Shown here piece after piece: positions 7,222 through 14,047 of a stretch of DNA of 64,000 bases. The notes below the pieces were generated by a model, which saw only the letters and a program-made list of their open reading frames with translations, was not told where the DNA came from and did not search any database. Numbering within the stretch: the stretch's first letter is position 1; each line of letters begins with the position of its first letter. Source of the stretch: a virus; the IMG/VR virus record IMGVR_UViG_3300021425_002093, positions 62,001 to 126,000 of that record, one strand, 5' to 3'. Both the position numbers and the translations under genes were made by a program.

Positions 7222-7240
7222 AAACTACTCCTATTGTCAA
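7211..7240 (-). promoter_or_regulatory. Sigma70-like promoter overlapping a start codon
   Basis: TTGACA (perfect -35) and TATACT (-10) are separated by 18 bases on the minus strand. The -10 element lies within the first codons of the 78-residue gene, so the predicted transcript start is inside that gene. It would serve the diphosphohydrolase-like gene and downstream genes. The element quality is high, but its position is unusual. Confidence 0.5.
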
Positions 7241-7313
7241 GAATAAAAAGGATGGAACTCGCACCACATAGCAATTAGTAGCAATTTTCGAAAGTACATC
7301 ATTCCATCAAAAC

Positions 7314-7529
7314 TTAAACTTCGAGAATCACAAAATCCCCAAAGTATGAATCAAAAACTGAGATGAGATGATCATAATCACCATCCATCATCTCTTCTCG
7401 AATGGGTGTAAAGTCGAGACCCAGCTTATGACTAAGATCCCTAGCACACTGAATCAGTACAAAAGCATTTCCATTTGGCCCCGTCAGATCAATGACGATT
7501 GGGGAATTGATCTGCTTTTTACGGATCAT
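7314..7529 (-). CDS. Conserved small phage protein with a DLTGPNGNAF motif
   Basis: A 71-residue protein of unknown function. The motif IDLTGPNGNAFVLI near residues 13-26 is one I recall from many phage and plasmid small proteins, followed by an amphipathic helix. It ends with acidic and aromatic residues. The start is confirmed by a TAATG overlap with the upstream 100-residue gene, suggesting coupled translation. Confidence 0.75.
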   Translation of the reverse strand: MIRKKQINSPIVIDLTGPNGNAFVLIQCARDLSHKLGLDFTPIREEMMDGDYDHLISVFDSYFGDFVILEV

Positions 7530-7831
7530 TACAAAGGCTCCTTACGCACTTCTTTAGTTAGATTCTCGACACGACCGTCAAAGTCAGTGAAACCCATCTC
7601 AAACGGAACGTGAATCTTGACACCTTCACGACTACCGTTGGTGTCATACTGACAGTGGATGGTGTAACCATCACAGATGTAGACTTCACGACCTTCTTCA
7701 ATCTCAACAAAGATCGGACCTTTCTTCTCAACCCAACCACTGACATAAGTGTCAGGACGATCAGGTATTGGCTCAAAGTCGTAAGCACGAATCAGATCGC
7801 CAATCTCAGCAACATTTTCAAACTTTAGCAT
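7529..7831 (-). CDS. Hypothetical protein, beta-rich, acidic
   Basis: A 100-residue protein that I do not recognise. Predicted strands dominate: YVSGWVEKKGPIFVEIEEG, then VYICDGYTIHCQY and GVKIHVPFEMGF. There is no membrane segment and no clear catalytic motif. GGAGG lies just before the ATG. Located in a run of four small genes downstream of the promoter at 8483-8511. Confidence 0.7.
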   Translation of the reverse strand: MLKFENVAEIGDLIRAYDFEPIPDRPDTYVSGWVEKKGPIFVEIEEGREVYICDGYTIHCQYDTNGSREGVKIHVPFEMGFTDFDGRVENLTKEVRKEPL

Positions 7832-7839
7832 AGCACCTC

Positions 7840-8190
7840 CTAAGCAGGTAAAACATCAATGTCGATGTAGTGACTACAGTGAAAGTAGTCAATCATCGAG
7901 TCGCTCTCATCGAAGTAGTCATCACCGTACATAGCAGCCGTCAACTTCTTCAGCATCTCAACAACTTTAGGACAGTCATACTGATTTTGAAAATGATAAG
8001 GGTTGATTGAAATGCCCCATCTTTTCTGATATTCATCTTTGAACTCAAACATTCCAGCAACATCCTTCAGCTTGAGGACGAGTGTAGAGTGATGTCGAAC
8101 GCTCAGGCTGCCCTTCTGACCGTACTCTTTCAAGATCGCTTTGATCTTGGGTGCACGTTCTGCTTTTCGCTCTTGATTCATATAAGCCAT
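7840..8190 (-). CDS. Hypothetical protein with a KGSLSVRHHSTLVLKL motif
   Basis: A 116-residue protein. An N-terminal basic helix (NQERKAERAPKIKAILKEYG) is followed by the conserved-looking GSLSVRHHSTLVLKLK strand pair. The rest includes Tyr/Asp-rich segments (YGDDYFDESDSMIDYFHCSH). I recall this N-terminal pattern from accessory proteins of large plasmids and phages (a large-polyvalent-protein-associated domain), but cannot name a function. It starts one base after the stop of the upstream gene. Confidence 0.7.
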   Translation of the reverse strand: MAYMNQERKAERAPKIKAILKEYGQKGSLSVRHHSTLVLKLKDVAGMFEFKDEYQKRWGISINPYHFQNQYDCPKVVEMLKKLTAAMYGDDYFDESDSMIDYFHCSHYIDIDVLPA

Positions 8191-8191
8191 A

Positions 8192-8455
8192 TTACTTCAC
8201 CTCTCCAAATGATTCCATCCAAGTCTCGGACATTTTCCAGTACAATCCAATGGGAGATCCGTTTACCGAGCGCCAGCCGGGCATACGGATTTCTTTGATG
8301 TTGTACCAGTCAGACGAATCGTCATCCCAGTTAATCAGAACTTGACGCTCCCACACGCCGGGGCACACACGTGTTCCCGCAATGACGCCAACAGAAGGTG
8401 GGATCATCGCACCCCAGTCCGCTTCTACTTGACGACCGATCACTGAATCTTGCAT
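8192..8455 (-). CDS. Hypothetical protein, Trp-rich
   Basis: An 87-residue protein of unknown function with seven tryptophans, including WDDDSSDWYNI and LYWKMSETW, suggesting a compact beta fold. It is the first gene after the sigma70-like promoter at 8483-8511, about 25 bases from the likely transcript start. No homologous family recognised. Confidence 0.65.
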   Translation of the reverse strand: MQDSVIGRQVEADWGAMIPPSVGVIAGTRVCPGVWERQVLINWDDDSSDWYNIKEIRMPGWRSVNGSPIGLYWKMSETWMESFGEVK

Positions 8456-8482
8456 ATCAATCTCTCATCTCAAATTACGGAG

Positions 8483-8511
8483 TAATTATCTCATAGATTG
8501 GGGTAATTTGC
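8483..8511 (-). promoter_or_regulatory. Sigma70-like early promoter
   Basis: TTGCAA and GATAAT separated by 17 bases on the minus strand, in the largest intergenic gap of the window (8456-8604, AT-rich). It points at the 87-residue gene and the small-gene cluster below it. The rest of the gap shows no gene and no convincing terminator. Confidence 0.7.
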
Positions 8512-8604
8512 AAGCTGTAAGCTATTGATTTATAACGTGTTTTATTTGTTAATAAAATCAATGACTTAGGAGTGAAAATATTGAACATTTTTTAGACTTT
8601 TTTG

Positions 8605-8904
8605 TTATTTGCCTATGTGTTCTATATTCTCTTTGGATATAACTTGATACGCTCCCTTGTTGTAAGCGGGAGCTACAGTATAGCCGGAGCTAATCTCAAG
8701 TTTTTCTTCACGAGAAAGCGAGGAATATTCCTCGTGGGAAGATTTGGAATCTGCTGAAGGATAGTATGGTGTTTCTCTATAGTACACTGGTTCAGCTTTC
8801 AGTTCTACGAACGGGGCTTTAGTTTTCCGAGCAGTTTTCCAGTGATTAGTTTTCTTCTTGCGTCCTGTTGATGTATGACGCATAGAACCATAGAGCATTC
8901 CCAT
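8605..8904 (-). CDS. Small basic protein of marine T4-like phages
   Basis: A 99-residue protein of unknown function, recalled as a conserved neighbour of gene 45 in marine T4-like phages (MLYGSM start, TGRKKK, then the RETPYYPS segment). The N-terminal 30 residues are strongly basic, which would suit nucleic-acid binding. Residues 50-75 are Ser/Glu-rich. GGAGG precedes the ATG at good spacing, and a strong sigma70-like promoter lies 28-56 bases upstream. Confidence 0.75.
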   Translation of the reverse strand: MGMLYGSMRHTSTGRKKKTNHWKTARKTKAPFVELKAEPVYYRETPYYPSADSKSSHEEYSSLSREEKLEISSGYTVAPAYNKGAYQVISKENIEHIGK

Positions 8905-8931
8905 ATCTATCCTCCGCAGATTAATGACACA

Positions 8932-8960
8932 ATTCTAGCATAAGAAAAGCTAGTAGTCAA
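8932..8960 (-). promoter_or_regulatory. Sigma70-like promoter between gp45 and the 99-residue gene
   Basis: TTGACT and TAGAAT with a 17-base spacer on the minus strand, immediately after the gp45 stop. It directs transcription to the 99-residue gene. Confidence 0.75.
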
Positions 8961-8962
8961 GG

Positions 8963-9613
8963 CTACCGAGATTCGATTGCGATCCAGTAGTTGACTCCAT
9001 TAGAACGGAAGTGTGCCATTCCCTTGGTCGAAAGGGCTACCTGGTAGTCTTGCTCCAGCAGTTTGAGATAGTCTGTTTTGATAATCATATCAAATGGCTC
9101 AAACGTTTCGTCGGGTGCGGAGATAATGCTGAAAGTATCCGCTGTAGAGTTTTTGCTATCGACGGCTGAAAGTAAGACACCTCGACCAGAACTAGAGAAA
9201 GAAATCTCAGGAAGTCCAAGGACAGCTGCAGCGTCTCGAACCTTCTTGATTTCTTCCCAAGTGATGTTGATGTCAGCAACAATATCAGGAACATTAATAT
9301 CCTTATCGGGTGGAGAAACAATCATGTTCTCTGAAGTGTACGTATACTTAACAGTACTCTTCGCATCACCGATGACAAACTGAGTTTCCTCAAGTGCAAT
9401 CTCCGGCTCATCAAACAAGGAAAGGGTTGCCAGAAAACGACCGAGATTGTATACGCCGACTGACTTCTCGAATGATTCGTCGATTTCGGCTGCAGCCATG
9501 ACTGTCTTCTGGGGCGAGATAGTTCTCAAGACACTTCCAGATCGAAACATAATACTGGGATTGATCTGAGAGAAATTTTTAAGTACTGAAATTGTATTGT
9601 CACTAAATTGCAT
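8963..9613 (-). CDS. 45: gp45 sliding clamp
   Basis: DNA polymerase processivity clamp, a trimeric ring, and in T4 also the enhancer-like activator of late transcription with gp33 and gp55. The N-terminal FSDNTISVLKNFSQINPSIM, the SIMFRSG and VGVYNLGRFLATLSLFDEPE segments and the C-terminal NYWIAIESR identify it. The ATG at 9613 has AAAGGA about 11 bases upstream; a TTG 21 bases further up is not needed. At 216 residues it is close to T4 gp45 (228). Unlike T4, three genes separate it from gp46. Confidence 0.96.
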   Translation of the reverse strand: MQFSDNTISVLKNFSQINPSIMFRSGSVLRTISPQKTVMAAAEIDESFEKSVGVYNLGRFLATLSLFDEPEIALEETQFVIGDAKSTVKYTYTSENMIVSPPDKDINVPDIVADINITWEEIKKVRDAAAVLGLPEISFSSSGRGVLLSAVDSKNSTADTFSIISAPDETFEPFDMIIKTDYLKLLEQDYQVALSTKGMAHFRSNGVNYWIAIESR

Positions 9614-9661
9614 AAGATATAATCCTTTTTTCAAGATTTAAAAGAGAGTTTATCACAAAAA

Positions 9662-10369
9662 TCACTTGATGGCAATAGCTCCGACAAATAAATGATTCTG
9701 CCAGAACGGTTGAATTTTGTCAAACCCAAATCCCGCCGTAGCGAGAGCAGATTGTATTTCTTTCCATGTCATTGGCTTCAACATATTTCGAAGAGTTTGT
9801 TCTTTGTCCAAAATGTCTTTGTCTGAGAAGTTTTCCCGCTTGTAATCGTAATATGTAAACGTCATCATTTCTTGTAGTCTTGGATCTTGAGCAACCGTTT
9901 TCTCAGCAAAGATAAACGCACCATTCTTGTTCAGTGAATTGTAAATCTTCTTGAGTACATCACGACGAGATGTGGGGGGCATGAATTGTAGGGTGAAGAT
10001 CGAAGTGATTAGATTTGCATTCACAAAATCATAGTTGCGAATGTCGCCAATATGAAACTCAACCTTTCCTTCGACACCACCAAACTCTTCACGCATTTGC
10101 TTTTCACGTTCGTCGAGAGCAGGAATAAATCCATCAGCATACTCAATTCCCACGTATGTTGCGTTGGGAGCAAATTCGTTGTTTTGTCTCATCATCGCAT
10201 GAATAGTCTTGCCTGTTGAACAACCAAGATCAATTACGTTTGTATCGTCTTCAACAAAGTATCTACTAAGATTCACTATATCATCATGTAAAACACTATA
10301 GCCACGAATAGATTTGTCGATATGATCATCGAATCCTTCGTCTCTATGTGCAAAGGTAAAATCAGGCAT
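9662..10369 (-). CDS. CmoA-like SAM-dependent enzyme (candidate carboxy-SAM synthase)
   Basis: A 235-residue class I Rossmann methyltransferase-fold protein resembling bacterial CmoA over most of its length. Motif I is NVIDLGCSTGKT (44-54), the acidic loop is IGDIRNYDF (108-115), FTLQFMPPTSRRDVLKKIY (125-143) parallels FTLQFLEPSERQALLDKIY of E. coli CmoA, and DYKREN (175-180) parallels DFKRAN. IRGYS (21-25) matches SVPGYS. CmoA makes carboxy-SAM from SAM and prephenate, normally for tRNA cmo5U34 modification. E. coli Arg199, which binds the new carboxylate, aligns with Glu190 here; Arg194 lies one helical turn later. So the product is uncertain: carboxy-SAM, another SAM analogue, or ordinary methyl transfer. 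It overlaps the nuclease-like gene by eight bases. Confidence 0.8.
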   Translation of the reverse strand: MPDFTFAHRDEGFDDHIDKSIRGYSVLHDDIVNLSRYFVEDDTNVIDLGCSTGKTIHAMMRQNNEFAPNATYVGIEYADGFIPALDEREKQMREEFGGVEGKVEFHIGDIRNYDFVNANLITSIFTLQFMPPTSRRDVLKKIYNSLNKNGAFIFAEKTVAQDPRLQEMMTFTYYDYKRENFSDKDILDKEQTLRNMLKPMTWKEIQSALATAGFGFDKIQPFWQNHLFVGAIAIK

Positions 10370-10904
10370 TGTTCACTCTCCTCAGTTCATCATCTGTCCA
10401 GTTACCAAACTTCTTTGCTACTCGTAAGGGTATCTCTATAAACTTATCGTCTATCCATTCATTATTGAGATAAACTTTCTTTCGCTTCATTGTCCACATA
10501 TACTTTCTTTGCATTTCATCTGTACTCACGAGCGCTTTATCACCTTGCTTGTTAAGTGTACAACCTATGTAGGGTAGTCCCTCTTCTTTCCAGTACTTAA
10601 TCTTTCTTGCGAGTGCGTGACACCATCGATAGTTCTCAGGCCAGTCGGGATCCCACTTGATATAGTAATCGACTTCTATCAGACCGATCAACTCACCATT
10701 TTGCTTCACGCCGAGATCTACTTTGTAATCGCCAAGCGGGTCTTTGCATATCTTAGTGTTTGCTTCATCCGTGATATTAAACTGCGCTTTTATGTACTCT
10801 CGAAATTCATTATCTGTGTGAATCAGATTTACTAATGCGTCTCTCTGATAAGAATCATCATAGCAGTTTTCGCCATTATGCTCTCGTATTCGTTGACTAA
10901 GCAT
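10362..10904 (-). CDS. Unknown protein with PD-(D/E)XK-nuclease-like core
   Basis: A 180-residue protein wedged between the DNA methyltransferase and CmoA-like genes, overlapping each by eight bases. Residues 57-84 read as a hairpin with Asp63 and Glu77-Val-Asp79 (KVDLGV...IGLIEVDYYIKW), the spacing of a PD-(D/E)XK active site, but the usual Lys is Asp. A Lys/Arg/Trp-rich region follows (ARKIKYWKEEGLPYIG). It could be a restriction-type nuclease, a DNA-binding specificity factor, or a structural partner of the neighbouring enzymes. Fold assignment is from pattern only. Confidence 0.6.
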   Translation of the reverse strand: MLSQRIREHNGENCYDDSYQRDALVNLIHTDNEFREYIKAQFNITDEANTKICKDPLGDYKVDLGVKQNGELIGLIEVDYYIKWDPDWPENYRWCHALARKIKYWKEEGLPYIGCTLNKQGDKALVSTDEMQRKYMWTMKRKKVYLNNEWIDDKFIEIPLRVAKKFGNWTDDELRRVNNA

Positions 10905-12114
10905 TGTAAGGCTTTATCACATTTTCATAGACGGACTTTGCAAGTTCAGCCATCATCTTAGGAGCAACCATTCGACCAATTCGCTCCGCTTTCTGATTGA
11001 AGGTTCCCGTCAGTTGATAGTCCTCGGGCAATCCCATCAATCTCTTGAGTTCTGGTATCGTAAACTTACGATTATAATCATAGTGAAACACTCCGGAAGT
11101 AGTCATCTGTTGACCTAACTGAGTTAGTGTTGGACAAGGATGATAGGGAGAAGGCCGTTTCATATTAAAACACGATCCTGTTGGATTCCAATCAGCGAAC
11201 TCAGGCTGACTTGGGTTCAGTGTCTTATGTGGTCGAAATGGTAAGTTCTCGATAAACTTTTTCTGATAGGTTCTTTGTACGTAGTCGAGCAACATTTGGA
11301 TCTCTTCTGGATCATTTTCAATACCAGATAGTGCGCTTTCCATAGGAATCTTATCAGAGGTTCTCTCTGGAAACACTCGATTCATCGTTAGCACATTCAT
11401 ATCAATTGAATCAAATACATCTTGTCGAATACAAACAAAGATGGTGCGCTCACGATTCTGTGCTGTGCCATAATCAGCCGCATTCATCACTTGATACGTA
11501 ACCTCGTATCCAATTTCTTCAAATGCATTGATAAACTCAACAAGCTTACCTTTTGCTTCGCCCATAGTGATTCCCTTAACGTTCTCAGCGATGATCACTT
11601 TTGGCTGAATATCTTTTGCAATCCGAACAAACTCTAAAAACAGATCTTCAATACCTTCTTGAACCTTGTTGTCTGAGTATTTCTTTACTCCATCCTGTAC
11701 GACTATCTCACCTTCGTGAACAATATCTCCATTCTCATCGAAGTAAGACTTGCGTGTGTCTTTTACGTAACCAGCCCAGCCTTTCTCACGCTTACCCGAA
11801 ACAGAAAACGCAGAACAAGGAGGCGATCCATCTAGGATATCAAGCTCACCCTTTTTAATATTTGCAAGAGAAAGAAAATCTTCTCCAGTATACTTCTTAA
11901 TATCATCAACTAGGATTTTCGTGTCAGTATAGTTTTGCTTGTATGACGCAATCGCTTCTTCAACAAACTCGTTGATTAAAAGAACTTTTCCACCAGCGAG
12001 ACGATATCCAGTGCTACTCCCACCGCCGCCAGCAAAACAACTAATGACACTAAATCTATTTTCGTTAGACGCATTGATTACATCCTCGACTGTATATGGC
12101 TTGTATTCATTCAT
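10897..12114 (-). CDS. C5-cytosine DNA methyltransferase family enzyme with Arg in motif X
   Basis: A 405-residue Dcm-type enzyme. Motif I is SCFAGGGGSSTGYRLAGG (25-42), motif IV is GSPPCSAFS with catalytic Cys100, motif VI is ENV (177-179), motif VIII is QNRER (219-223), motif IX is FTIPELKRLMGLPEDY (351-366), and motif X is ERIGRMVAP (377-385). The recognition region is about 230-345. All catalytic motifs are intact, so it should transfer a group to C5 of cytosine. Motif X normally reads G-N-x-V; here Asn is Arg381 (codon CGA). That residue borders the cofactor, and Asn-to-Lys in engineered M.MpeI gives carboxy-SAM use. The start overlaps the gp46 stop by ATGA. Target sequence unknown. Confidence 0.93.
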   Translation of the reverse strand: MNEYKPYTVEDVINASNENRFSVISCFAGGGGSSTGYRLAGGKVLLINEFVEEAIASYKQNYTDTKILVDDIKKYTGEDFLSLANIKKGELDILDGSPPCSAFSVSGKREKGWAGYVKDTRKSYFDENGDIVHEGEIVVQDGVKKYSDNKVQEGIEDLFLEFVRIAKDIQPKVIIAENVKGITMGEAKGKLVEFINAFEEIGYEVTYQVMNAADYGTAQNRERTIFVCIRQDVFDSIDMNVLTMNRVFPERTSDKIPMESALSGIENDPEEIQMLLDYVQRTYQKKFIENLPFRPHKTLNPSQPEFADWNPTGSCFNMKRPSPYHPCPTLTQLGQQMTTSGVFHYDYNRKFTIPELKRLMGLPEDYQLTGTFNQKAERIGRMVAPKMMAELAKSVYENVIKPYNA

Positions 12115-13820
12115 GCTACTAACCTACTAAAGTTCTTGACCTTCTCAAAGCGAAGGGTGTTTTCAAATTTTTCATAAAGTTGTTCACTCTTGTGGCTAAT
12201 TATAAACACATTAGAGTCTGCTGTCAACTCATTAATGATCTTTAGGAATTCATCTGTTCCAGAGCTATCCAGCGATGAATCCATGATCTCATCCATAACT
12301 AGTAGATTCGTACTTACTGAGTTTCTCAATTTAGACACCGCTCTCCAAGTAAACATCAAAGACAGATCAATTCTAAGTTTTTCACCCTCAGAAAAAGAAG
12401 CGTAAGAAAACTCGTCACGGAATCGACTCTTAATTGTTTCGTTAAAGCTTTCATCAAGTTCAAACTGAACAAAAAAGTCCATCGCAGCAAGGTACTTATT
12501 TATCAGTTTGTTCATGATTGGAACATACTGCTTGATAATCCTTGTCTTAATGCCACCATCCTTGAGCATTGTACTAACGATTGCCAAGACTTCTCTCTTG
12601 TCCATTAGCTCCTGTTGTTCTGCAATCTTTTCATTGAGTTCGTCCTGCATGGCTTCGATAGTCGTAGTGTCAATTTCTTCAGCCTCTTTTTCTGCTGACT
12701 CCAAATCATTTTTTATTCCTTTTAGCGAGTTCATTGCAAATTTTTGATTCGCAACATGTTCTCTCATTAACAAATGCTTTTTATTAATATCATCTTCAAT
12801 ATCTGATATCTCATCGATACGCTTGTTGAGTTCGTCTAACTTTTCTTGTAAAGAATCTAAGCCATTTTCGAGTTCAATACGCTTCTTATTTTGCACACCG
12901 ACATGACTTTCTTTAAAGTCTGAATCAATGTCTTGCTGACAAGTAGGACATTCATCATGATTCTCATAGAAAGAGATATCTTTCACCAACGTCCGTAACT
13001 TGTTTTTTAGATCTTGATCAATGTTTTGAGCATTCTTTAGCTTTTTCTTAATGCTATCCTTGTCAGATATTGATCCTAGAAGTGACTGTATCTCAACATC
13101 GATTGTATCGGCTAGTTCCCGCTGTTCCTCAACCTGCGACACTTGTTCTTTGATCTTTTCCTTTAGATCGTCAATTTTATTTTCATGCAACTTGCGAATA
13201 GACTCGTTGTGATCTTTTGCGGAGTCAATCTTGTTCTCTACAAGTGAAATCTGATACTTGTTTTCATCAATACCACTCTTGTTTGTAGAAACATGTTCTT
13301 TGAGTAACGTGTTCATCGTAGTGAAGATTTGAATATCAAGAAGATCCTCAATGACCTCACGTCGATCTTTTGCACTTAGTTGCATGAAAGGAATAAACGT
13401 AGAAGATCCAAGTACAACGACCTGTCCAAAAGACTTGTAACTGAGCTTCAGAATCGTATCTTCAAGATACGCTTGATAATCTCTGGCTGCAGCGTCTTGA
13501 TTAAGTAGCTTTCCATCACAGTAAATTTCAAAGATCGCTGGCTTGATACCACGACGAACAAGATATGTTTTACCCTTGTTAGTAAATTCAATCTCGGTCT
13601 CAAGTCCCTTTTTGTTGATGCTGTTCATCAACTGAGGCTTGTTGATCTTTCTAAAGGGTTTGCCATAAAGAGCAAAGCAGATGGCGTCTAGCATTGTAGA
13701 CTTACCCGCTCCGTTCTCACCCACAACAAGAGTAGATTTATTCTTGTTGAGTTGGACTTCCGTCCATACATTCCCTGTAGATAGAAAATTCTTCCATCTA
13801 ACGGTTTTGAATACTATCAT
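12111..13820 (-). CDS. 46: gp46 recombination nuclease subunit (SbcC/Rad50-like ATPase)
   Basis: ATPase subunit of the gp46/gp47 complex, which resects DNA ends for recombination-dependent replication and degrades host DNA. Walker A is GENGAGKST (34-42). Two long coiled coils flank a zinc hook C291-PT-C294. The ABC signature SEGEKLRIDLSLM and Walker B LLVMDEIMD lie near the C-terminus. At 569 residues it matches T4 gp46 (560). It overlaps the 76-residue gene upstream and the methyltransferase downstream by ATGA, so the methyltransferase cassette is fused into the recombination operon. Confidence 0.97.
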   Translation of the reverse strand: MIVFKTVRWKNFLSTGNVWTEVQLNKNKSTLVVGENGAGKSTMLDAICFALYGKPFRKINKPQLMNSINKKGLETEIEFTNKGKTYLVRRGIKPAIFEIYCDGKLLNQDAAARDYQAYLEDTILKLSYKSFGQVVVLGSSTFIPFMQLSAKDRREVIEDLLDIQIFTTMNTLLKEHVSTNKSGIDENKYQISLVENKIDSAKDHNESIRKLHENKIDDLKEKIKEQVSQVEEQRELADTIDVEIQSLLGSISDKDSIKKKLKNAQNIDQDLKNKLRTLVKDISFYENHDECPTCQQDIDSDFKESHVGVQNKKRIELENGLDSLQEKLDELNKRIDEISDIEDDINKKHLLMREHVANQKFAMNSLKGIKNDLESAEKEAEEIDTTTIEAMQDELNEKIAEQQELMDKREVLAIVSTMLKDGGIKTRIIKQYVPIMNKLINKYLAAMDFFVQFELDESFNETIKSRFRDEFSYASFSEGEKLRIDLSLMFTWRAVSKLRNSVSTNLLVMDEIMDSSLDSSGTDEFLKIINELTADSNVFIISHKSEQLYEKFENTLRFEKVKNFSRLVA

Positions 13821-14047
13821 CTAATAATCTCAATGTCAGCTTCAGTCTCAATAACAACACGAGCACCACACGAAAGAATAGGCTTGTCGCTTCCTCCGTA
13901 TCGCACTACCGATTCACCATGAATTTTGACTTCATGACAATATGTGTTACTTCGGCCTTCTTTGATTGTGATCACAGGCTCATCAGTTCCATGCTTTTTG
14001 TTTGCACGAATTTTATGCTGATTTACATGAATATACTTTTTACTCAT
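13817..14047 (-). CDS. Conserved small protein between gp47 and gp46
   Basis: A 76-residue basic protein of unknown function that I recall at the same position in other marine T4-like phages (KKYIHVNQHKIRANKKHGTD start, TYCHEVKIHG, then ILSCGARVVIETEADIEI). Predicted mostly beta. It overlaps gp47 and gp46 by ATGA on both sides, which implies production in step with the nuclease complex. It might be an accessory subunit; there is no direct evidence. Confidence 0.8.
   Translation of the reverse strand: MSKKYIHVNQHKIRANKKHGTDEPVITIKEGRSNTYCHEVKIHGESVVRYGGSDKPILSCGARVVIETEADIEIIR

Noticed and set aside
8456-8604. tRNA or small RNA in the largest gap
   Set aside because: AT-rich with a sigma70-like promoter only; no cloverleaf or strong secondary structure seen by eye.
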